A stretch of DNA of 64,000 nucleotides from contig OU612071.1 of NCBI GenBank assembly GCA_914767715.1, positions 2,418,001 through 2,482,000 on the forward strand, given 5' to 3'. Under the pieces are notes generated by a model that was given only the letters and a program-made list of their open reading frames with translations, searched no databases and had not been told where the DNA came from. Below, one piece after another: positions 37,790 through 47,960 of this stretch (position 1 is the stretch's first letter; each line of letters starts with the position of its first letter). A program made the translations under genes and the position numbers. This DNA comes from Membranipora membranacea. Its lineage: Eukaryota; Bryozoa; Gymnolaemata; Cheilostomatida; Membraniporidae.

Positions 37790-38415
37790 GTATCGGTTAT
37801 CCATCTCATCAACTTCACCAACTTGACTATCCTCTTCTGATTCACTCACTGTCACTTGACTAGTAAAAGAAAAATTTACTTTATATTGTGAAACACAATG
37901 CATATCATGAACCAAAAAATTTGGTGTAGTAGTAGGCTTACTAGTTGCACAAGTATATTTTTATCTTTTGACAAATTGAAGTTGATAGAAGGTCAGGTGA
38001 ATGACATTTTTCTCATATATCATGTTATAATTTAGCAATTTTATTTAGATATTCAGATTCAACATAATTTGTAACTCTACTCACCTCATTTTCATCATCA
38101 AGCTCTGAGCCAACTCCTCCTGAACATTCATCAAGCACACCAGACTCATGAATCCTAGTCCTAGAGCTTGCCATTGAAATATTTTTGTGACTGAAATTTT
38201 CTGAAATCCCAACTTGAGTTTTGTTTTTTGAAGTGAAAGCAAAGTGAGTCCCCAAATATCTTTTCTAAAACTCTACCCAATCACATAAGAGTATGAGGAA
38301 GATGATCCAATAAAGATTTTGAAGAAAAAACTGCTCTATCATTGGACATTTGGTTGTCATAGTGACTGAGCGTATATATCCGTCATTAGTATTAGACCAC
38401 ACACTGCATGAATGC
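37790..38415 (-). other. Insertion inside the Harbinger transposase with exon-like acidic pieces
   Basis: About 0.6 kb separates transposase residues that should be adjacent. It contains, on minus, an ATG frame at 38,174-38,085 (MASSRTRIHESGVLDEC..., 30 codons) with a perfect donor GTGAGT, and a downstream stretch near 37,859-37,790 after an acceptor-like TTTTACTAG (SESEEDSQVGEVDEMD). The two do not join in phase. The motif GCGTATATAT-C/A-CGTCATTAGT occurs twice at its upstream edge (about 38,369 and 38,408). It is probably the 5' piece of another transposon. The family is not recognised. Confidence 0.45.
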
Positions 38416-38758
38416 GTATATATACGTCATTAGTAGGCAATGAGTTAACGGTCTTATTTTTCCATGCTGTTCCGAACTCTCTCCTATCCCATATTCCAGA
38501 GTCACTGGCACTCCCTATCTGCCCAATGTCCACAGAGATGAACCTATAGTCAGCGCTCGCAACTGCCATCAGGTTCATCGAGAATGTTTCCTTGTAGTTG
38601 AAGTAAACGGTTCCTGTATTATCGGGTGCTCTGATATAAATATGTTTGCATCGATAGCACCCAAGCAATTGGGAAAGTTCCATGTGTCATAAAACCTAGA
38701 AAGATAAGAAAAAATACAACGATGAATTAAATGAAATTGAAGAGGTAGGTAAGTCAAT

Positions 38759-39055
38759 ATTCATATCGACCCAAACATGAGATTTGAAGGCTCGTGTCTC
38801 ATCATTATTTTTCGGTCATATCTTGGAATCGGCCATTCCATTCAAAAGGTGTAGACAGATCTGCCAGTGTTTGATATGAATAAACAATTTGATACATATT
38901 TATGCAATAGTATATATCAGCATTCTTTTACAGTCTGTCTGGTTACTTCTAGGACCTTGGCAGCCAAATATCAGCGATGATTGACAGTCTTTATGTTCCA
39001 ATGTTCTTCAAATCTCATGTTTGGGTCGATATGAATAGACTGTCAATCATCGCTG
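38759..39055. repeat. Interleaved inverted repeats in the transposase intron
   Basis: Arm A (38,759-38,789; contains CATATCGACCCAAACATGAG) pairs with A' (39,006-39,036). Arm B (38,972-38,990; CAGCGATGATTGACAGTCT) pairs with B' (39,037-39,055). The order is A-B-A'-B' with A' and B' directly adjoining, so the two stems are alternative or pseudoknotted and not nested. All matches are perfect or nearly so, indicating recent origin. Confidence 0.8.
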
Positions 39056-40505
39056 TTGACAATATAAACTAACCAGCCTGTCATTTTTCATCGAACAAAG
39101 CACTATATACTGATAGCCTACCATCATTTGCAGACAAAACCACATTGTGCATGAGTTATTCTGGAAAACCTGGGTTTAAATTTGAATGAGCGAGCCATGT
39201 GATGTGGAGCCCTCCTATTGCATTCTATTGAGATTCCCCGTCATGTAAGCAGAAATTTTAGAACTGTAGGCTATCACAAATCTTCCTCGTTTTACACACA
39301 TATAAAATCGACCATATGTAGGCTACTCACTTGTCAGCAATGCCCTGCCACTCGTTATGAGTTGAGGGAAGACGGAGATATAGAGGCTGAAGTATATCCC
39401 AAATCGCTTCACAGGTGTCATATATTATATCTGATACTGTCTTCCTCCCCAAAGCATAAATGTATGCTAGCGTTCCAAAACTAATCCCTGTCACCAAGAA
39501 ATGGAGTGTGACGCAGAGTCTAGTGTCAGGAGGAATAGCCAACCTCATCTGTGTGTCCTTCTTCGTAATTCTGTGGGCAATGAGCTAAAAAAACAAAACC
39601 AAAATGAACAAGCTGCTGTATATGACCGATATTAACTTACTTGGGAGTATTAGAAGCAAAAGGAATTATACACCATGTTCATATACTTATATATAATATA
39701 CATATACATATACATAATTTCAATAGGTATAGCAGATTAAAATGTTGGAGCATTCTTTTCTGAAAGATGCAGAGGCAGCAACTCATACATACAAGATCAA
39801 ATTGAAAATATAAGATCATTCCCTGCCTTCAAACTCTGTTCATTGTTGATGGGCCAGTTTTATAGCCCTGCAGACTCAGAGCTAGTTTGGTATCATAATT
39901 ATAAGTATTATTTATTATCATGTCACTAGTATGTAGTAAGGAATGTGTATAATAATGTATAATGATTATGTCTGAGGAACATTTTAGTTTTATTTGATGA
40001 ACTATGTACCAACCTGTAGAAGGTATGTGAATGTCTGTGGAGACATTCTGAAGTTCGAGTGGAATCTATCAGGAAACTGTTTGAGCTGATTGAATCTGTT
40101 GAAAACAGATGACTCTCTTCTCGTTTGGTTCATCTCATGAACCCACATCCTTCTTCTTGCTCTCTGTGCCTGCTGATCTTGTTCTCTATCCAATCTCCTT
40201 CTCCTTCTCCTGACATATAACTAACCCAACAACTGCACAATCATCCCTGCAGCTAACAACTGCTCTGGTTCCATAATGTTTTGATAATGTTCTGATAATG
40301 CTGAGTGAGTGAAAATAATAAATGTGTGGATGATAATGTTTTTTTTCTGTGTGGCCTTGACATGGGTAGGCATGACCTACAACTTTTTTAGTGCAATATG
40401 ATTGGTCAATGATATAGCATCGTTTGCACTGCACATCCTACGCGTTGGCCTGTGTAGCTGGTGGAGTTGTCCCGACACGTCGCGTGGGTAGGCAACTACC
40501 GATGA

Positions 40506-40530
40506 AACGTAGGCCTGTGGAGCTACACCT
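40506..40530 (-). repeat. Harbinger right terminal inverted repeat
   Basis: 25 bp, exact reverse complement of the left end. It is followed by TTA and then by R1 sequence (GGATATATCC) matching the empty site at 45,320. Confidence 0.93.
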
Positions 40531-40533
40531 TTA

Positions 40534-40980
40534 GGATATATCCTTATCCTGCGGTAACAACAATAAAAGATAATCCACCAATCGCATCCCACATCATATA
40601 TCCCAGCCGATACAAGTTTTTGCAAATATTAAACCCTGATGCAACATGACTTCAGTGGCCGGCACCACTTAAAAAATTGAAGCACTGTCGGTTATAGCAA
40701 GGACTATATTATATTCTCATATTGAAGACAACGACAATTTGTCGGCTCTAAGTGGCAGCATCTGCATCTGTACATTACTTGCATAAGTACTGCCTGGCAG
40801 CACAAACATTTCTAATATAACAAAAAATAGGACTTCAGAGGGTCACAGATGTAGAGTTACACTGACAGATATTTTGAAGCCCAATGTTGTTATCAGGCAC
40901 ACATTACTATTGTGTACGAGTCACGAAAAATATTATTGAGAAACTGTTTACTTTTAATCAAGTGTTGGACTCGATTAACT
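40534..40980 (+). repeat. Repeat family R1, copy 1, right part
   Basis: Continuation of the R1 copy split by the Harbinger element. It matches 45,320-45,790 (GGATATATCCTTATCCTGCGG onward to GATTAACTACTTTAAAATGGG). Together with 31,477-32,338 it rebuilds one R1 unit. Confidence 0.85.
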
Positions 40981-41260
40981 ACTTTAAAATGGGTGAGGGT
41001 TCAAGGCCTATTTTGAGTGCACTGCAAAGTTATAATAAAAAATCTTGAAGGTAACAGGGAGGATAAGTGATGGTAAGAGCTGAAGCAATTGGCCACTAGA
41101 TTGACACTACCATCGCCAGATAAAAACCTCAAACCTCAGAATTAACTACTTTAAAATGGGTGAAGGTTCAAGGCCTATTTTGAGTGCACTGCAACGTAAA
41201 AATAAAAACCTTGATGGTAACAGGGAGGGTAAGTAATGGTAAGTGCTGAGAGTTTTCAAT
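40975..41260 (+). repeat. Tandem duplication, about 170 bp unit
   Basis: The block from ATTAACTACTTTAAAATGGG (about 40,975) through AACAGGGAGG and GTAATGGTAAG-like sequence is repeated from about 41,143. The neighbouring GAAGCAATTGGCCACTAGAT segment occurs here (41,082), again at about 41,596, and at about 46,923. Confidence 0.75.
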
Positions 41261-41690
41261 TATAGTTGCTCATAATTTTCTCCCCTTGTTAAAAAAGGGG
41301 ACAACTCTGTACAAACTTATCACAGTATGTACCCTAGAGAAGTGAAGAAGTGATTTACAAGAGGGAAAACTGTGTCATTAAACTACGAATGTTAAGAACA
41401 TCTAACTATGCAACATCGGCTAAACCCACAAGCCCTTTATGATTGCTCATTATTTGATATAAAACTAAATCTATATAAGGGTTTGAACATCAACAAACAA
41501 GCTCTGAAATAAACCCCATCCTGTGAAATTCGAGTTGATCATATCAATTTCTTGAATGAAGAACAATTTGCTTTATTTTTTCCTTGAAAACGTAGAGCTG
41601 AAGCAATCGGCCACTAGATTGACACTACCATCACCAGATAAAACTCAAACCTCAGATATGAGCCTGTAGTGTAAGATGTAAGATACGAAC

Positions 41691-42215
41691 CAGGCGATGT
41701 CTGGAAATCGGGCAAATTTAGATCATAGTTTAATAACTTACCTCTGTCTGATACTGTATCAGATTATAGACCCTTATTTTTGGCTTTCTATCAAACTCGC
41801 TGCAATCTAGCAGAAACTATACAACACCAAATGCCCTTACTGTATGCATGCATGTTCAAATCCTTATTTCATAGGGAGGGAGGGGGTCACTACTTTCCCC
41901 TTAGTCAAAAACAAAATTTTTGGTATGCCTGAAGGCTGTTCCCAAACATGGTGCCATATTGTGATGTATGAACTATAAACGCCTTGTGTTCCAGTATGTT
42001 TGGTGAATAAATATAAAGAACTTGTATTATTATTATGAGTTATACTGCTATTGTGTTTTATCAAACTCATGTTAGGTATGAATCTTAACATCGTAACACA
42101 TTTGCCTCATTAAACTCAGACCACCCGGAACATTACATAGTGAGACCAGAGAAACTCTGCTAATTATCATCAGAAAGTCGAATCAATTTGTGTGGGTCTA
42201 TTAATATAAAAGGCG
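41691..42215 (+). repeat. Repeat family R2, copy 1
   Basis: Starts CAGGCGATGTCTGG and contains GGCTTTCTATCAAACTCGCT, a GGGAGGGAGGGGG run and a conserved 3' part (CTCAGACCACCC...ACATTACATAGTGAGACCAG). Highly similar to copies at 45,827 and 47,030. It has no recognised coding content; the frames seen are short and not conserved as proteins. Confidence 0.8.
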
Positions 42216-43560
42216 TAGTTATTATTATAATATAGAGTTGATGTTGACACAGCCAGTTTTGGCTTTCTATCAATCTCGCTGCAAATGGCAGTCTAGCAGA
42301 AACTATACTCACTATTTCACAGGTAGGGGGGTTACTTTTTCCCCTCTGCCAAACACAAAAGTTTTTGCAACTCCTATAGCTGCCAATAAAAATCGAGCTT
42401 TAAAACAATCTTTGAAATAACCTCTGGAAAAGATCTTCAGAATTTATTGATCCAAATGCATAGATCCTAATGTTTTGTTTTGTTTTAACATCCTGAGATA
42501 TTTGCTGCATTCAGATCAAATCAACCAAGCACTATATAAAGTGAGACCAGCAGAGACTATGCTAACCCAAAATGACAATTCTAACCATGGCTAGTGCAAT
42601 TTTTAAAAATAACTCAGACTAATTTATGCAGGTCAAACAGGTACATAAGACTAGTCATGATTATATAGAGGCCAAAATAAAATAATAATAACATACAGGC
42701 CTAAAAGGTTGATTACCAATTATTAAAATTCTGTTTTGTAGCTCATTGTATTACATGTGTTAATACTGATTTAATTTCAGATACAATTCATATTGGTATT
42801 GATTACTCTATTGTTTAATCAGGTATATTTTCCACTCCTCAATGCATTATAATATTAGGCTAAGAAATTTGAAGCAAATGACGTCAATTTTTACTTGAAC
42901 TCTGATAGTGGCCATACATAACAGTTTTATCCTATGTGAGATCTTGCTTTGATGTATGGCATAAAATAAGGTGGCACCAGCAATTTGGAATAATTTGTCG
43001 TGTAATGGCAATCTATATATATACTTTTATTGTCAATATACAATAATCTTTAATGGGTTTCCTCGATGTTACTTGTACATAATTATGGCAGTTAATGCGG
43101 GAGGTTATTTTTTCAAACACATTTGGATTTGTCGAGATACAGCCTTATAAATCTTGATCAAGCTACAATGGGATTTCAATAAATTGCTCTATCAGTTTTC
43201 TGAACCCTCTTGGTATCAGTGTTCATTGATGTGTTACTTTAGCTTAGTAAAATCCCAATAACTGCTCTTAGTAGAGACTATACAGTAGCACATGACCTGA
43301 TCGACTTTAATACTGTGCTTATAAGTAGCCATAACTAATGCTATTTGTTAGCGATATTTCATTGTGGTGCATCGTTTTTCAATACAGTGAAACACCAATT
43401 GTATACCGCTAAATACCTAGCAGTTTTATTTGAAGATAACATGTACATAGATGATTATATGTAGATATGTATTTGCAAACGCCATCGCCAATTAAGATCA
43501 GAATTATCTCCATTAGTATGAGCCGAAAAGAAAAATCATAATCCCTAATGTCTTAGTCAG
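42216..43560. other. No gene recognised within the repeat cluster
   Basis: Contains a partial echo of R2 near 42,250-42,360 (GGCTTTCTATCAATCTCGCTGC, then a G-run). Otherwise AT-rich sequence without a supportable gene. Confidence 0.45.
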
Positions 43561-43562
43561 AC

Positions 43563-43598
43563 GGGGGGGGGGGGGGGGGGGGGGGGGGGAGGGGGGGG
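43563..43598 (+). repeat. Poly-G tract G27-A-G8
   Basis: Twenty-seven G, one A, eight G. It is the longest homopolymer in the window, a strong G-quadruplex former, and a likely site of assembly or length error. Confidence 0.9.
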
Positions 43599-44092
43599 CT
43601 AGTTATGCAAGGAAAGTTCTTACTGATATGATATTATCATAACTCACCTGTTACTGTATCAGCTTACTGTCCGAAATCTGTTATATTTTGTCTTGCTGTC
43701 AATCGGGCTGCAACAGAGTGGGCGTCAGAAACTCTGCAAAACCAACAATACACGTTTCAACACATAGATAATGAAAGCTCCAATCAAGATTATGGCACAC
43801 TGCAAATTTCACAGGGGTTGGGTCTTTATTGGTATTGATTCAATTCCAAATACATTATGCTCTAGGATCAAACACACCTGTTTTTTTTTACCATATTGTC
43901 CAATTATCATTGCGCTCTTTCAAATGTTTGAATTCCACTAGTGAGGTCAGATTATATAGCTAACCTGTCCTCTTTCATGGGTTACAATTGTTAAGAGCTT
44001 TTTAAAAACTTCCAAATTATTCGGTGTCATAACTAATTTTAAATTTCGGCAGATGCAGTGATACAATAAGTTAAACCCTCTTATCGCTCCAC

Positions 44093-45800
44093 CACTGATA
44101 TCCAATGCATGAATATTGGTACTGCTATGAAGAAAGGGAGCAGTGTCTAATTTCCACTAAGGGAGACAAATTCCAATAAGTTATTTCCTGTACAAATAGC
44201 TAACTTTGGAATAGAAAATCGAGGCAAATCCACCCACTATAGTTCTGAATACCCTGGAGATAAATCAAAACCTGACAGCTTACTGCATCAAACAAGCCGA
44301 TGACAATCATGATCATGTTTTGAGAAGGCTTATACTCGACCAAAAAGATGGCGCAAATTTAGATCATATCACTCACCTCCGACAGGTACTTTGTCAGGTG
44401 TCTAACAAAAATGTTTATGCTTCTGGCTTTCCGTCAAAACCTGCCGCAACCAATAGGATTCAAAATATATACAGTAACGATTGCAATTTACACAAATCAA
44501 AACCTATTCTAGCCTATGGTCCACTCATCGTTTCACTTTCTAAAGAGGGTCAGATTACGATTCCCCCTTCTAAATGTTTTTGCTGCTTAATAAAACTTTG
44601 CTGTAAAACTATGTTAACATTGCTAACACTGTCTAAATTATTCTGAGATAAGATCTTCAGGTGCTTGGTCTAATTGTTTGCCTAATTGTTCAATAGGTTT
44701 TGTGAATAAAGTTAGTAAAAGACAAAAAATTTGTTTGCAGTTACTTTTGGTTTAGGATAACTACGTGATGCCACCTAATCATAAAGCTCAGAAGTGTGTA
44801 TGTTTGTAAAGTAATACAGGTATGAAATTCATCCGGACTAAAAACCCTTCGGATTGCATCGATGAATTAAATAACAAATGCGCTGGCAGGTAAATAAAAA
44901 TAACTATTATCTAGTTGTGGGAATAATTTGTCTTGACATGATGGTCATTATGTGGGGTTGATGCTCCAGCTTATTTTTTTAAACACAGATTTGTATTTGT
45001 TGTGCAACATGCATAATATAATAAGAATACCGGCCCATCATAACTATTTTAATTGATCAAGGTACAGTAGGACTTCAATAAAATGCTCTATCATTATTAT
45101 AAACCGTATGGTATCAGACCTGATTGTATGATTACTTTAGATTTTTGAATTACCAATAATTGCGCTAAATACAGACTATACAGCAGCTCATAACACAGTG
45201 CCATTTTAATAATGAGCTGAGTAAAGGCCATCGCTACTTTTTCGCCTTGCATTATTAACACCGAAAGATGGCAAACCTAAACATTTATAGCTACAGCTAT
45301 AAGTAACATCACAGAGTAAGGATATATCCTTATCCTGCGGTACCAACTATTAAAGATAATCCGCCAATCATATACTGCACACCATATATCCCAGCCGATA
45401 CAAGTTTTTGCAAATCTTAAACCCTGATGCAACATGACATCAGTGGGCGGAACCACTTATAAAATTGAAGCACCGTTGGTTATAGCAAGGTCTACCAGGG
45501 TCCATGGATTGGTTTGAGATCATATTCTCATATTGCTGGCAACGACGATTCCTCGGCTCTAAGTTGCAACATCTGTAAACTACTTGTATAAGTACTGCCT
45601 GACAGCACAAACATTTCCAATTTAACCAAAACTAGGAATACAGAGAGTCACAGATGTAAAGTTACACTGACATATATTTTTAAGCCAAATCTTGTTATCA
45701 GGCACACATTACTATTGTGTACGAGTCGCAAAATATATTATTGAGAACCTGTTTATTTTAAACCAAGTGTTGGCCTCGATTAACTACTTTAAAATGGGTG
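44093..45800 (+). repeat. Repeat family R1, copy 2, with empty Harbinger site
   Basis: Full R1 unit aligned to 31,477-32,338 plus 40,534-40,980. It has about 360 bp (about 44,520-44,888) absent from copy 1. The TAA at 45,317-45,319 is the pre-insertion target of the Harbinger element seen in copy 1. It includes the frame at 44,320-44,646 that shares DGANLDHITHLRQVLC with copy 1. Confidence 0.88.
44320..44646 (+). CDS. R1-internal reading frame, copy 2
   Basis: 108 codons sharing GANLDHITHLRQVLCQVSNK and NVYASGFPSK with the copy 1 frame at 31,622-31,879. It continues further than copy 1 (KPILAYGPLIVSLSKEGQIT) because of the extra 360 bp. The family is not recognised. The frame might be an exon of a larger gene of the R1 element. 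Low confidence that it is expressed. Confidence 0.3.
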   Translation: MRRLILDQKDGANLDHITHLRQVLCQVSNKNVYASGFPSKPAATNRIQNIYSNDCNLHKSKPILAYGPLIVSLSKEGQITIPPSKCFCCLIKLCCKTMLTLLTLSKLF

Positions 45801-45826
45801 TGTTATTGCTTTAGTCAGATGTGATA

Positions 45827-47029
45827 CAGGCGATGTCTGGAATCTGACAAATTTAGATCATAGTATAATAACTCACCTCTGCCTGATACTGTACCAGATT
45901 TTAGACCCTTAGTTTTGGCTTTCTATCAAACTCGCTGCAGTCTAGCAGAAAATATACAACTCCAATTGCCCTTACTGTATGCATGCATAATCAAATCCTT
46001 ATTTCATAGGGAGGGAGGGGGTCACTACTTTCCCCTTTGTCAAACACAAAAGTTTAGGTAAGCCTAAAGGCTGTTCCCAAACATGGTGCCTTATTGTGAT
46101 GTTTGAACTATAAACGCCTTGTGTTCCAGTATGTTTGGTGAATAAATATAAAGAACTTGTATTATTATTATGAGTTATACTGCTATCGTGTTTTGATAAA
46201 ATCATGTTAGGCTATGAATCTAAACATCGTAACACATTTGCGTCATTAAACTCAGACCACCCAGAACATTACAAAGTTAGACCAGAGAAACTCTGCTAAT
46301 TATAAACAGAATACAAATCATTTTGTGTGGGTCCGTTAAATATAAAAGGCGAAGGTATTTTTATAATATACCTTTCATTCAGTACATTCCCGTTTTGTAG
46401 CCCAATGTTTTACACGTGTTGTTTCAATTCCAGATATGGTTTTCTTGGTATTGAACAATTCATTCTTTTATTAAGCATGTATTCCACATCTCAATGCATT
46501 CTGTTGTTCCACTAAGTTTTAATCCAAAGCTTTTGAGGTCAATCAGTCAGTCAGCAAAGCATAATGTCAACTCTCTTTCAGCGATATGAAATAAACATCC
46601 AATCGCAATGATGTGAGTTATATGAAGAGTTTTTTCTTTCACAAATGTAGCTAAGGAATATATGCAATGTATTAGCTCTCCTTAATTAATCGAAGGGTAC
46701 CCCAATATGTATATCCTTACTGAGTATTAAACACTAGCTGAATCTGTAAGATCACAGACTATCATCAAGTAAATGTTCACAAACTTCTCCTGTTCACTAT
46801 ACTGTGCTTCTTATTGAAAACTCTGCTCATGGTTGGTCTATCATGATGTGAAAACAAAATTCTCTAACCTGAAATATCCCCAGTTTTATAATAATATGTC
46901 TACTCCTAATACATGCTAAGCTGAAGCAATTGGCCACTAGATCGACACTACCATCACCAGATAAAAACCTCAAACCTCAGATATGAGCCTGTGATAATTA
47001 TCAGACTATTGTGTTAGTCAGATGTGATA
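45827..47029 (+). repeat. Repeat family R2, copy 2 (first of a tandem pair)
   Basis: Begins at CAGGCGATGTCTGG. The period to the next copy is about 1,203 bp. It includes the conserved GGGAGGGAGGGGG segment near 46,010 and the downstream block CAATTCCAGATATGRTTTTC...ATTCTTTTATTAAGCA near 46,425. Confidence 0.8.
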
Positions 47030-47960
47030 CAGGCGATGTCTGGAATCTCACAAATTTAGATCATAGTATAATAACTCACCTCTGTCTGATACTGTATCAG
47101 ATTATAGACCCTTAGTTTTGGCTTTCTATCAAACTCGCTGCAGTCTAGCAGAAAATATACAACTCCAATTGCCCTTACTGTATGCATGCATAATCAAATC
47201 CTTATTTCATAGGGAGGGAGGGGGGTCACTACTTTCCCCTTTGTCAAAACAAAAGTTTAGGTAAGCCTAAAGGCTGTTCCCATACATGGAGCCATATCGA
47301 GATGTTTGAACTATAAACTCCTTGTGTTCCAGTATGTTTGGTGAATAAATATAAAGTTAAAGAATTTGAACTATTATTATTATGAGTTAATCTGCTATCG
47401 TGTTGTGATAAAATCATGTTAGGCTATGAATCTTAACATCTTAACACATTTGCGTCATTAAACTCAGACCACCCAGAACATTACATAGTGAGACCAGAGA
47501 AACTCTGTTAATTTAACAGAAAGTCATTCAATTTGTGTGGGTCTATCAATATAAAAGCCGAAGGTATTATTGTAATATAGAGTTGATGTTGACGCAGCCA
47601 TTAACTATCAATTTTGATTCAGTACATTCCCGTTTTGAAGCCCATTGTTTTACATGTGCTGTTTCAATTCCAGATATGATTTTCATTGGTATTGAACAAT
47701 TCATTCTTTTATTAAGCATATATTCCACTTCTCAATGCATTCTGTTGTTCCACTAAGTTTAAATCCAAACACTTTGACGTTAATCAGTCAGTCAGCAAAG
47801 CATAATGTCAACTCTCTTTCAGCGATATGAAATAAACATCCAATCGCAATGATGTGAGTTATATGAAGAGTTTTTCCTTTCAAAAAAGCAGCTAATAAAT
47901 ATATGCAATGGATTAGCATGGATAAATGTAGCCTGCCTTAATTGATACCAAGGGTACCCC
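47030..47960 (+). repeat. Repeat family R2, copy 3 (second of a tandem pair)
   Basis: Second tandem unit, similar to copy 2 along its length including the downstream block near 47,660-47,890. It ends where similarity to 46,700 fades (CCAATATGTATAT). Confidence 0.78.

Larger units (their letters stand above)
37261..40274 (-). pseudogene. PIF/Harbinger DDE transposase, disrupted
   Basis: DDE_Tnp_4-type transposase. Exon 1 starts at ATG 40,274 (MEPEQLLAAGMIVQLLG), meets an in-frame TAG at 40,223-40,221, and continues RRRRLDREQDQQ to 40,014. Exon 2 is 39,584-39,331 (LIAHRITKKDT, FLVTGISFGTLA), spliced in phase to exon 1 (GTTGGT donor, TTTTTTTAG acceptor). Exon 3 starts near 38,696 with WNFPNCLGAID, then loses one base within the first catalytic-Asp motif (expected GAIDGKHI) and continues KHIYIRAPDNTG in the next frame. 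An interruption separates ...NSLPTND (near 38,418) from TLQHRPRPL (near 37,790). The last block has GDEAFPLQ (second Asp) and RVVENTFGIL (Glu) and ends at 37,261. So all three catalytic residues exist, but stop, frameshift and insertion inactivate this copy. Confidence 0.87.
32336..40533. mobile_element. PIF/Harbinger DNA transposon, 8.2 kb, with TSD
   Basis: The element proper is 32,339-40,530. Its ends are perfect 25-bp inverted repeats (left 32,339-32,363, beginning AGGTGTAGCTCCACAGG; right 40,506-40,530). It is flanked by TAA (32,336-32,338) and TTA (40,531-40,533), the TWA-type 3-bp duplication of this superfamily with one mismatch. The second R1 copy has the uninterrupted site at 45,317-45,319 (TAA), confirming the insertion point. 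It carries two convergent genes, a MADF-like DNA-binding protein (+) and a DDE transposase (-), which is the classic two-gene layout. The transposase is broken, so this copy cannot move by itself. Confidence 0.92.

Noticed and set aside
39218-39484. Plus-strand 88-codon frame
   Set aside because: Antisense to transposase exon 2, which has clear motifs and matching splice sites.
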